In this document: positions 51,857 through 59,949 of the stretch, piece after piece
Position numbering within the stretch: position 1 is the stretch's first letter
Layout of the letters: each line of letters opens with the position of its first letter
Assembly: GCA_009829735.1 (NCBI GenBank)
Contig: CM020619.1
Location: 32,002,685-32,066,684 of the forward strand
DNA length: 64,000 nucleotides
DNA from: Pyropia yezoensis
Lineage: Eukaryota > Rhodophyta > Bangiophyceae > Bangiales > Bangiaceae
Reading direction: 5' to 3'
Translations under genes and position numbers: made by a program
The notes under the pieces: generated by a model
Told to the model about the DNA's origin: nothing
The model's database searches: none
What the model saw: only the letters and a program-made list of their open reading frames with translations

Positions 51857-53137
51857 ATGGACGCGCGGACAGGGGACGAGTCCGCAGACGAGGAAGAGGT
51901 AGTGGTCATGGCCCTCTTACTCCATCAGCGCCAAATTATTGTGCATGCGTTCCGGCGCCGTGGGCTGGCTCGAACACGCAAGTCTCGCCGTCACCCTGCT
52001 TCCCGAACCGGGAAAAAGGGGAACAAACAGAGACATTTTTCTGAGGCTCTGCAGCGCATGAGCCGCGAGTACTTCGGTCTCGACGGGCAGCCGCCAACGT
52101 ATGATGAGATGGACTTTGAGCGTCGACTTCGTATGCCTCGCATATTGTTCATGCGCGTTTATTATGATATTAAGGATGAGCATTGGTGGCAGCAGAGACC
52201 CAATGCGACGGGGCAGCTGCAGGCTCACCCTCTCATCAAGCTCGAGGCTGCCTTGCGTGTTTTGTCGTATGGTGATGGGCAGGACAGGATCGACGAGTGC
52301 CAAGAACTAAGCAAGACCACGGTTCACAATGCTGTGACTCGATTAATCACCTTCATCTTGGAAAACTACCAAGCTGTCTACCTGCGTGCCCCTACCATGG
52401 AGAACCTGAAAACCATCATGAGGCTCAATGCTGGGCGTAGTTTGCCAGGTTGCATCGGCAGTCTAGACTGCTCTCACTGGCGCTGGACAAAGTGCCCAGT
52501 CGTTTTTCAAGGCATGTACCAGAAGGGCGGGAGAGGACGCCAGCGAACGATTGTCCTCGAGACAGTGTGCGACGAAAATTTGTGGATCTGGCACATCTTC
52601 GACGGGTCTTCAGGTGGCAACAACGACGTCAACGTGTTGGCACAGAGTCCCCTCATGGTGAGGGTGAAGAGGGGGCAGTGGCCACCCCATGGGCTCGACT
52701 TTACTGTGAATGGCTCCTCTTTTCACTGCCCCTACTATCTGATGGACGGTATATACCCTTGCTACTCTCTTCTGGTCTCGCCGCACCCCAATCGTACCAC
52801 CCCCCAGGAGCGCACCTTCAACCGCTTGCAAGAGGCAATTTGCAAAGATGTGGAACGTTCGCACGCCGTGCTGACGGCTCGCTTCCAGATGGCTTTGCGG
52901 CCGGCACGCTCGACGCACGTGTCCACCCTCATCCGAACTGCGAAAGCTATTGCCATTCTCCACAATATTACAACGGAGCAGAGACGCAGCGGGTACGTGT
53001 CGCGTTCGCGTTCTGGTTTTGGCGAGGGTGACATGGCGGCAGGTGCAGCCGATGATGCTACGCCAGCTGGTGCTGGCGGTGGTGCTGGCGAGGCAGCTGG
53101 AGGTCCTGCTGAAGAACCCGGCCCTGCAGCTGATTGA
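51857..53137 (+). CDS. PIF/Harbinger-type DDE transposase, N-terminal and catalytic part intact
   Basis: 426 aa from ATG 51857 to TGA 53135-53137. The N-terminus is acidic then basic. The catalytic RNase H-like core has Asp in G-S-L-D-C-S-H-W (about residue 204), Asp in N-N-D-V-N-V-L (about 256) and Glu in D-V-E-R-x-x-A-V-L-x-A-R-F (about 331), the pattern of plant/algal Harbinger transposases, which cut and paste at short T/A-rich targets. Unlike the copy at 20730-22162 there are no breaks in the core. The stop falls in the first unit of a 117-bp repeat in which homologous units have GGA, and the same frame stays open to 53953, so the natural protein may be longer. Terminal inverted repeats were not found. 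Confidence 0.87.
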   Translation: MDARTGDESADEEEVVVMALLLHQRQIIVHAFRRRGLARTRKSRRHPASRTGKKGNKQRHFSEALQRMSREYFGLDGQPPTYDEMDFERRLRMPRILFMRVYYDIKDEHWWQQRPNATGQLQAHPLIKLEAALRVLSYGDGQDRIDECQELSKTTVHNAVTRLITFILENYQAVYLRAPTMENLKTIMRLNAGRSLPGCIGSLDCSHWRWTKCPVVFQGMYQKGGRGRQRTIVLETVCDENLWIWHIFDGSSGGNNDVNVLAQSPLMVRVKRGQWPPHGLDFTVNGSSFHCPYYLMDGIYPCYSLLVSPHPNRTTPQERTFNRLQEAICKDVERSHAVLTARFQMALRPARSTHVSTLIRTAKAIAILHNITTEQRRSGYVSRSRSGFGEGDMAAGAADDATPAGAGGGAGEAAGGPAEEPGPAAD

Positions 53138-53530
53138 GACGCAGGCACGCTGCCAGCAGGTGGGGGTGGGCCTCTGCCTCCGGGTGGCGGCGGTGCTGTC
53201 GGAGAGGCAGCAGCTGGAGTTCCTGCTGGCGGACCCGCCCCTGCCGACGATGGAAGCGTGGACCCGCTGCCTGCAGGTGGGGATGGGCCACCTTCTACTG
53301 CCGGCGGTGGTGGTGGTGGTGGCGAGGCGTGTGGAGGCCCTGCTGGCGGACCCGCCCCTGCCGAGGATGGAGACGCGGGCCCGCTTCCTGCAGGTGGGGA
53401 TTGGCCTTCCCCTACTGGCGGCGGTGGTGGTGGAGGTGGCGGGGCGGGTAGAGGCCCTGCTGGCGGACCCGCCCCTGCCGAGGATGGAGATGCGCGTCCG
53501 CCGCCTGGTGGTGGACAGGGTGCACGGAAT
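53100..53530 (+). repeat. 117-bp coding minisatellite (39-codon units)
   Basis: The word GGCGGACCCGCCCCTGCC recurs at 53228, 53345 and 53462, exactly 117 bp apart, with a degenerate earlier unit around 53110. The unit is a multiple of three and keeps the transposase frame open, encoding Gly/Pro/Ala/Asp-rich repeats. Confidence 0.9.
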
Positions 53531-53953
53531 CCTGGTAAAGGCGACGTTGAAGCTGGCGGGGTGGGCGGCGTCAGCCCGGACCTGATGGAGGAGGTTTTCA
53601 ATGTAGGGCTTGCTGCTGCTCTTCCGCCTGTAGACGACGTGGTGGACAATGGGCAAGCTATGCAACCAGCGATCGCCGATGGTGGCATGGATGGGGTGGT
53701 ACTGGCTAGTCAGCCTGTGGCTCTTCCGGGTGCCGATGATGACGAGTCAGCTGCTCCTGAGGGAGCTGAAGGTGCCCTCGGTGGGCAGCCTGATGACAAC
53801 GACGGTGGTGATGCGGAAGATGGTCCAGAGATTACCGAGGTCCAGCCTGAAATTCCCAATGGCGACGGGGCTCCTGTACAGGCGCAGTGGGCGCTGATGC
53901 GCATTTTCTGGCTTGGTCGAGTGCAGTTGGTAGCCACATGCACACTGCTTTGA
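53138..53953 (+). pseudogene. In-frame extension of the transposase: repeat tail and acidic C-terminus
   Basis: The transposase frame continues without another stop from 53138 to 53953. After the 39-residue repeats it becomes an acidic, Asp/Glu-rich region (about 53580-53870) ending in a short hydrophobic tail. Because the TGA replaces a repeat Gly codon (GGA), a single nonsense change or readthrough would explain the split. No known domain. Confidence 0.5.
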
Positions 53954-54184
53954 GGTAGGCGTTGACAGCCCATGTGTGGGAGAATCGTGAGTGGGTATTT
54001 GAGCCGTACTCGTAAAATGCGTCGTTCTCCTATCATAGAGTTGTGAAAGGGCCCCTCTCAGACAGGAACCTGGAAGAGAGATAGAGACGGTGCGTTTATA
54101 AAGCATGAGCATGAGGCCTCTCTCAGGGCTGTTCAAGGGACGCAGCGTCTTTTCCTCCCTCTGAGCCAGGTATACAGAGTTCAG

Positions 54185-54533
54185 CGCCTCCACCGCCGCG
54201 GCGCGGCGCGCATCGAGGCGAAAGGGCGGGCGGTTGGTGCAGCCCACGGGGACCGCCGCGAGCGCCTGCGGGTAGCACACCACCTGCGCGATCATGTCGC
54301 CCAGCAGGCCAGTGACGGTCGTGGAGAGGGCTTGCGACAGAATGGGCAGCAGCGCCAGGTGGTACGTCCACACGCGGGCGGCACAGGCGAAGACATCCCC
54401 GGGGCCCCACAGGACCCCGCCGCCATCCGCGCCGCCCACGTCCCCCCATCCCCCCCCTCCACCACCAGCACCATCCCCCCCACCGGCACCACCCTCGCCA
54501 TCATCGACGTCATCTTCATCGTCCTCGTACTAG
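54185..54533 (-). CDS. Mpv17/PMP22-family-like fragment (N-terminal half)
   Basis: On the minus strand an acidic Gly-rich lead-in (54533-54430) is followed by W-x2-Y-x3-L-x3-P, a helix and G-D-M-I-A-Q, then F-x-L-D-x-R-R. This order is typical of the first half of Mpv17/PMP22 proteins, small inner-membrane or peroxisomal channel-like proteins. The expected second half (the W-Y and D-Q blocks) was not found: after about 54185 the frame continues but similarity ends. The 5' end is unresolved; a TAG lies just upstream of 54533 and could belong to an intron (CAACTAG acceptor). An ATG in the same frame at about 54842 could open a first exon with a targeting peptide. It is either an intron-containing gene or a truncated one. 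Confidence 0.45.
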
Positions 54534-55436
54534 TTGACGGCGGGGTCTGGCCAAACGCTAGCACAGCCTGGACCGCGGCGGCGGCGTCCGCCCGAGGGGT
54601 GTGCCCCGCCCCCTGCAGGCCTGCGCGTCCAGCAGGCACCCCCGCCGACCCTCTACGCGGGCGCCGCCAGGGTGCACCTAACCACCCCCCCCCGCGGTGA
54701 CGACACCGACCAGTGCTACGGCCGCCGCGGAAGCGCCCGAGGCAGCATCGGCGGCAGCGAGCGGAAGCGCGGCACCGATGGCGTCGCCGGAGCGGCGAAG
54801 CCGCCGCCGACAGGCACAGCAGGTGCGACAAACGTGGCAGCCATGGCCTGTCGGACGATATAGACGGGGTCGTGGCGTGTCGGGGGGGGGGCGGGAGGGG
54901 AGAGGCGGGATGAAGGGGCGGGAGGGAAGCGGGAGGTGCCGTGGGCGGTGTGCGGGCGGGGGGGGGAAGTAGGTCTGCCAAATAGGAGCGTGGCCCTATC
55001 GTCGGGGCAGTGTCCGGGGTAAGGGTCGGTGCAGGCTTGCCAGTTGATGTGGGGCCACCACACGTGGCCTGGCAGATCCCCCCCCGATGGCTCCATATGA
55101 TACAGGGAGGCGCCGGGAGGGAATGCCACGGACGATGGCGGGAGACATGCGCGCTCTTGGGGTTGGGGCTGTGAAACTCACCATCGCCAAGCCCTTCCAG
55201 CCAAGCCCTTTAAGCTGCTGGGCATGAGACTATCTTACTGTGATCTGATTGGACCACAAGGAGGATGGTGCTATATTCGGATCAAGTGAGTCTCGACGCC
55301 CCTCAACTCGAATACTTTGTTAGTTGGGGTTGTCGCGTGATCGACCTCACGCAATATCCAATGCAGGTCCTGGCCCGGAAATCCAGCGTCGCTAGTGCAC
55401 GGACGGCAGCAAAAGGGTAAGCACGTTGTCATCAGG
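54534..55436. other. Possible 5' exon of the Mpv17-like gene and intergenic DNA
   Basis: A minus-strand frame, same frame as the Mpv17-like segment, runs from ATG about 54842 to 54716 and resembles an Ala/Pro/Arg targeting peptide. The remainder shows nothing convincing. Confidence 0.35.
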
Positions 55437-55524
55437 CGGTCCAGCGCACAACAGAGTACGAGCTTCGGGCAGGATGACGGCGGTCCAGCGCACAACAGAG
55501 TACGAGCTTCGGGCAGGATGACGG
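55437..55524. repeat. Perfect 44-bp tandem duplication
   Basis: 55437-55480 is repeated exactly at 55481-55524. Absence of divergence suggests a recent event or an assembly artefact. Confidence 0.92.
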
Positions 55525-55739
55525 CGGAAGTGGGCGCACGTGGAGGCCAGGCCTTCCGTGAGCGCATCACTCTGCGATGCAAGGTCGACGCACGAGACGA
55601 GACGTGCGCGTGAGAGAGGATACGATGGCTCGAAACAGCTGCATGTGGAGTTCAGGCCGCATGAAGAGCCGCGACCACTGGCCTCCAAAGCTTCGCTTTC
55701 CACGCGCAAGGCACTCCACCCCAGCACTAGCCCAGCGGA

Positions 55740-56560
55740 GCTTCCCACACCTCTCTCATCGCTAGGCGCCTGCCTCGACGCTCGCAACGTCGCTGCTCCC
55801 CTCCTGGGCTCTGACGTACCCCCCGCGCAGGCTCCCGCGCCTCTCCCATCGTTGGACACCCCCCACCTGGATGGCGGCTTCACCTCTTACAATGAGGGCA
55901 GCAACACCCCCTCCGCGTAGGTTCCAAAACGTTTCCCCCCCCTTGGCACCCCCCCAAACCTTGGCGGCATGACCTAGGCCCACGCAGGCAGGAACACCCC
56001 GTCCGCGCCGGTGCCGACCAGTCTCCCCTCGACAGGCACCTTCTGCCACGCTGGTGGCGTGACCTAGCCCCTCGCAGGCAGCAGCACCCCTTCCGCGCAG
56101 GTGGACACACGTCTCTCCTCGACAGGCACCCCCCGCTACGCTGGTGGCATGGCCTAGCCCGACGCAGGCGGCAACACCCCTTCCGCTCAGGTGCGGACCT
56201 GTCTGGCTTTGCAAGGCACCCCCCACCCCATGCTTTCGTGAAATCACCCCACGCCTGCTGCAACACTCCCTCCACGCAGATGGCCGCTCATCTCCCCTGC
56301 CTAGGCACCACCCCACAGAGTGGCGGAGACACAGACCCCGGGCAGACGGCAGCACCTCTTCCGTGCAGGTGCTCACACCTCTGTTGACGGTGACCCACTC
56401 TGGCGGCGACCCCTAGCCCCACGCAGGCCGAGATAGCCCCAACGCGCTGGCGCCTACACCTCTCTTCACCCACTACGCTGGCAAGAGCCCCTCTCTTTAC
56501 CTGGCAGGATCGCCTCCCAACGACAGCTGAGTCACCCCCCACGCGCACCGCTCCCCACGC
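55740..56560. repeat. About 90-bp GC-rich tandem array upstream of the histone H3 gene
   Basis: Words such as CC(T/G)TCCGCGCAGGT and GACGCAGGC(A/G)G recur at about 55908, 55999, 56089, 56180, 56268 and 56358, giving units of 88-91 bp. The central units (55970-56250) are the most alike, whereas the ends are degenerate. Frames across it are not supported as genes. Confidence 0.85.
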
Positions 56561-56912
56561 TCGCGAACTCCAGGCTGCCACCATCACCTCTCCCTGCGCA
56601 GACGGAGATGCCCGCTCCGCGCTCACTGCGACACTTATCCCGACGCTAGAAACCTCCCCGACGCTGACGGCGTGGTCCCTATCTTTTTTGTTTGCGGATT
56701 CCGTGGCTCGCGCTGGCGGCGACACCTTCTCCAACGCTGGCGACGTCATCTTGCCCATAGTTGGATGCCATACCTTCCCTGCCTGCACACGGACGCCTCC
56801 TTTGTCGATGGTCTCCACACCCGTCACTGGTGGCAACGACGGAGACGTGGGGACGCTGGTAGCGCCACCATCATCGTGACCCCTGGCACTCCCTTAGCGC
56901 ACACGGGCAACT

Positions 56913-57320
56913 ATGGGTCGTACCAAGGCTGTACTAGAGCGCTCCACCCCTCCTGCGCGTGATTCTCGGCGGCCGAAGGCGAAGAGTTCTCGACCTGGTA
57001 GCAGCAACACCAGCCACCCCAGTGGCCGCAGGTACCGCCCCGGTGTGCAAGCGCTACGTGAGATAAGAAAGTTTCAGAAGAGCACGAAGCCGCTGATCCG
57101 CAAGCTGCCCTTTCATCGTCTCGTCCGCTCAATGGCGGAAGAGAGCAACGTGGGCCTACGGTTCCAGGTGTCTGCTGTTCTTGCCATGCAGGAAGCGGCA
57201 GAATCATACGTTGTAGACCTTTTTGTCGACACAAACCTCTGTGCAGTCCATGCAAAAAGAGTCACTATCACTGTCAAGGACATGCAACTTGCTCGCCGCA
57301 TTCGAGGGGAGCGCGCGTGA
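56913..57320 (+). CDS. Divergent histone H3 variant (candidate centromeric or specialised H3)
   Basis: 135 aa starting M-G-R-T-K. The histone fold (about residues 40-135) is clearly H3: R-Y-R-P-G, a K-S-T block, [21 protein letters not shown] and a C-terminal R-R-I-R-G-E-R-A. The tail is not canonical: after R-T-K it keeps S-T at positions 10-11 but has Arg at 9 and lacks the K14, K18, K27 and K36 contexts, being Pro/Ser/Arg-rich instead. The fold also differs in helix 1/loop 1 (S-M-A-E-E-S-N-V-G). Loop 1 has the same length as canonical H3, unlike most centromeric H3. So this is a nucleosomal H3 variant with a private tail; CenH3 is possible, not shown. Single exon; preceded by a 90-bp tandem array. 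Confidence 0.93.
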   Translation: MGRTKAVLERSTPPARDSRRPKAKSSRPGSSNTSHPSGRRYRPGVQALREIRKFQKSTKPLIRKLPFHRLVRSMAEESNVGLRFQVSAVLAMQEAAESYVVDLFVDTNLCAVHAKRVTITVKDMQLARRIRGERA

Positions 57321-57957
57321 TCATATCGTGGCGCGTTGGCAGCTTATGTTGTACGCGCGGAGCTGCCTCATGTCTGCTGAGCGCCTATTGCTATGAGTCT
57401 AGGTGCTTTTGCCTGTTGTTCCTTCTTCTTGCTGTAAAACGATGTGGATGTACGCCAACGCTGCGGTGGTAAGCGTGAGCTTACCATGGAGCAAGAGCAA
57501 TCATACGCGGCGAATCAATAGGAGGGAGGCACCCCTTGGCGCTGTGGTAAGATTTCTCGGACAAGGGCTCGTCTAATAGGGGGGCTCCTGCGTCAGCGTC
57601 ATTGGCGCGTTTCACGGCGATCACTGCGGCATGGCCACCGCACCTGCGTTGTTCTCCTGACCGAGGCGAGATTCACCTTCGTAGTGCAGTGGCGCTGCTT
57701 TCGTGGTGGTGCGGGGGCCATGGACAAAAGGCGCCCCTTTGTGACTGATTGGCAGTTCATGACGCATCTTTCAGTGCTTCCCCTCTTGTCCTCGTCTCTT
57801 TCTGACCTTCTCGCACGATGTCACCCATGTTTTCAAAACATGCATGTACATGTATCGGTTTTATAGCGTACTGCGGTCGCATGCTAGGCACCTCTCCGCG
57901 ACGGGAAAAACCCATAGTCAACCGGCTCGAAACAATTGGAATCTGCAGTGCACACGA
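57321..57957. other. Intergenic region between H3 and the Myb/SANT-like gene
   Basis: 3' ends of two convergent genes. No obvious histone stem-loop was recognised after the H3 stop, and no further gene. Confidence 0.4.
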
Positions 57958-59949
57958 CTACTCGGAGCCCTCTCCCTCTTCCTCCATGCTACTGGCCTCC
58001 ATCCCACCGTAGAGGGACTCCCCCTCAGACTGGATCTCTGCGCGCGCGCCAATGCCGCTTGCCAGACCTCCAGTGGTAGGCAGACCAACGTCCTGGCCGG
58101 TAAAGGCCGGCGCTGCAGTTGAAACAATAAGGTCGACCACAGGCCGCCGCCGCATGGCATGCTGCACCTTGGTTGCCACAGCGCTTGCTCCTCGCGAGCT
58201 TCCCCGCTTATCAGGGATGGGTTGCTGTACCCGCTCAGTGTTTGAGGACAACACTGGCTGGGGTGGCCCAGTTGCTTGCTGCTGCCGAGAGGCCCCCACC
58301 TGGGCTTCTGCACAAGCCTGGCGAGACGAAGCAAGCGCGGAGCGCCCCAGCAGGACCGTTTCCTGGTGCAGGTTGGCTCGGAACTCCTTGGTCTCTGGAG
58401 TGTCGCGCACCTCAGGGCTGTTGAAGTACTCTGCCGCCGCATGCCGCTTCTCGGCCCGCTGTGCCGCCTCGCTCGCCGCCGCCCGCTTGGAGATGGAAGC
58501 CACCATTGCCTTGATGGCCTCGCTTAAAGCCAACAGCGCTTGGCTCAGGCCATACTCTTCAGCCTTACTGTCGCGTTCGCTGCGTGCCTGGCGCTTTTCT
58601 GCTTTCGTACCGAATGGGTTCTCTTGTAGAGGCGGCCGCTTGCCGGCACCGCTCGCGGTCGACCCGCTGCCATTGCCCTCAGCTTCAAGAAGAGCAGCTA
58701 TCTCGGGATCTGCCGCCGCCCCGCTCCACTTGTCTAGGACACGCAGCTCCTCCCAGCATGGCTGCCAGCTTTCGGGAATCTTGCGGGCGCGACGCTCGGG
58801 CAGCGGCTTGCTAGCTCTTTCCAGAGCCTCTTCTTCACTACAGTCCTTCCTTGCGGCTTTGTAAGAACTCGCCGCGGAGTACAGCGCGCGCGCTGCGCGC
58901 CTTACGCCATCCTCATCGAGGTTTCCCGTGAGAGCGTCCGAGCCAGCCACGTAGTAGAAATGGGCGTAGCGCTGGGCGCAAGGCCCAATGTTCCGAAGAA
59001 GCTCTACCTTGCCGCAGGACCACTTTCGGTCCCCCCATCGCCCCCGCTTCTTGAACCTGGGCAGGTTTGGCGGCATCTGCTCGACAAAGCCTTTGAAGAT
59101 GTCAGCCCAGAAGTCATCACCATCCTGATCGGCTCCGGACACAGAGTTCAGGGTCGCCACGACAAAAGCCTTTGACAACGCAACGCGCTCTGCAACACTC
59201 CAAACCTTTCCCTTTCCCTTCGACCCGCGACGTCCATCTGCAGCCTGCGTGCTACTCTTCGCAGCTCGTGAGCGGGCTCGAACCGAACGTGGTGCCGCAG
59301 AGGGCGACGGAACCTCTGCGGCGGCCGCGATGTTCGCCCTGCCAGCGGCACCCCCAGAGCAACCGGCGACCGCGGCCTGGGCCGGCGCTCCGCTTCCCGG
59401 TTGCGCTCCGCTGCCCACAGGCGGCTCCACTGTGCTGCCGCCGGCATAATTGCGCGCCTCCCCCGCCCCTGCGGCACTACGGCGCCCTGCAACTCGGAGA
59501 TGAGCACCAGGGTGAGGACCCCGAGCGTCAGCAGGAACGGGCGCTCCACCGACAAAAACCACATCCTGAGACGCCTCTGGGGCAAGAGGTGGCGCTGCCC
59601 GTGGCTGCTGCGGAGCCGTCTGCCCCAACGCCGTTTCCACGGCTCTCTCGGCTGCCTCGCGACGCTCCCGTGCCTCGGCGATGACTCGGCGGACCGCGGC
59701 TTCAACGGCCATCTGATTTGTCAAGGCTACAACGTCTGTCCCGCTAAGAAGTCGACCACGCCCGTATGCAGAAGGTCCGGATGATCGACGGTCGGTTGAG
59801 GGAGGGGAGCCGGCGTCCGCAGGCGCCGCAAGAAGAGAAGAGGTGCGAGGCAGAGTCAATGGCGCTTGGCCGCCAGAAGTTGGGCCAGGACCGGCTCTCG
59901 CGGCCATGCTGTGCGCAGGTTGCGGTCCCTGGGGTTGGAGGGTGCTCAT
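57958..59949 (-). CDS. Myb/SANT-like (trihelix-type) DNA-binding protein, 663 aa
   Basis: Starts at an ATG (59949) in one exon. Residues 1-70 are Pro/Ser-rich. At about 75-110 a charged helix (R-R-V-I-A-E-A-R-E-R-R-E) may form a coiled coil. 115-240 is disordered. At about 245-345 lies a Myb/SANT-like helical domain: W-S-V-x-E-x-x-A-L-x-x-A-F, then D-F-W-x-D-I, then R-W-x-D-x-K-W-S and a Y-x-x-F-Y-Y-V-A-G segment. A charged helical region (about 440-530) follows, then an acidic C-terminus. Such proteins are often the second gene of PIF/Harbinger transposons, binding transposon ends, but they also exist as host factors. A Harbinger transposase lies 4 kb to the left on the other strand with an H3 gene in between, so membership of one element is unlikely. 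Confidence 0.65.
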   Translation of the reverse strand: MSTLQPQGPQPAHSMAARAGPGPTSGGQAPLTLPRTSSLLAAPADAGSPPSTDRRSSGPSAYGRGRLLSGTDVVALTNQMAVEAAVRRVIAEARERREAAERAVETALGQTAPQQPRAAPPLAPEASQDVVFVGGAPVPADARGPHPGAHLRVAGRRSAAGAGEARNYAGGSTVEPPVGSGAQPGSGAPAQAAVAGCSGGAAGRANIAAAAEVPSPSAAPRSVRARSRAAKSSTQAADGRRGSKGKGKVWSVAERVALSKAFVVATLNSVSGADQDGDDFWADIFKGFVEQMPPNLPRFKKRGRWGDRKWSCGKVELLRNIGPCAQRYAHFYYVAGSDALTGNLDEDGVRRAARALYSAASSYKAARKDCSEEEALERASKPLPERRARKIPESWQPCWEELRVLDKWSGAAADPEIAALLEAEGNGSGSTASGAGKRPPLQENPFGTKAEKRQARSERDSKAEEYGLSQALLALSEAIKAMVASISKRAAASEAAQRAEKRHAAAEYFNSPEVRDTPETKEFRANLHQETVLLGRSALASSRQACAEAQVGASRQQQATGPPQPVLSSNTERVQQPIPDKRGSSRGASAVATKVQHAMRRRPVVDLIVSTAAPAFTGQDVGLPTTGGLASGIGARAEIQSEGESLYGGMEASSMEEEGEGSE

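Noticed and set aside
56913..57320. Firm call of centromeric H3
   Set aside because: Loop 1 has canonical length and the fold is close to ordinary H3; the tail alone is not enough.
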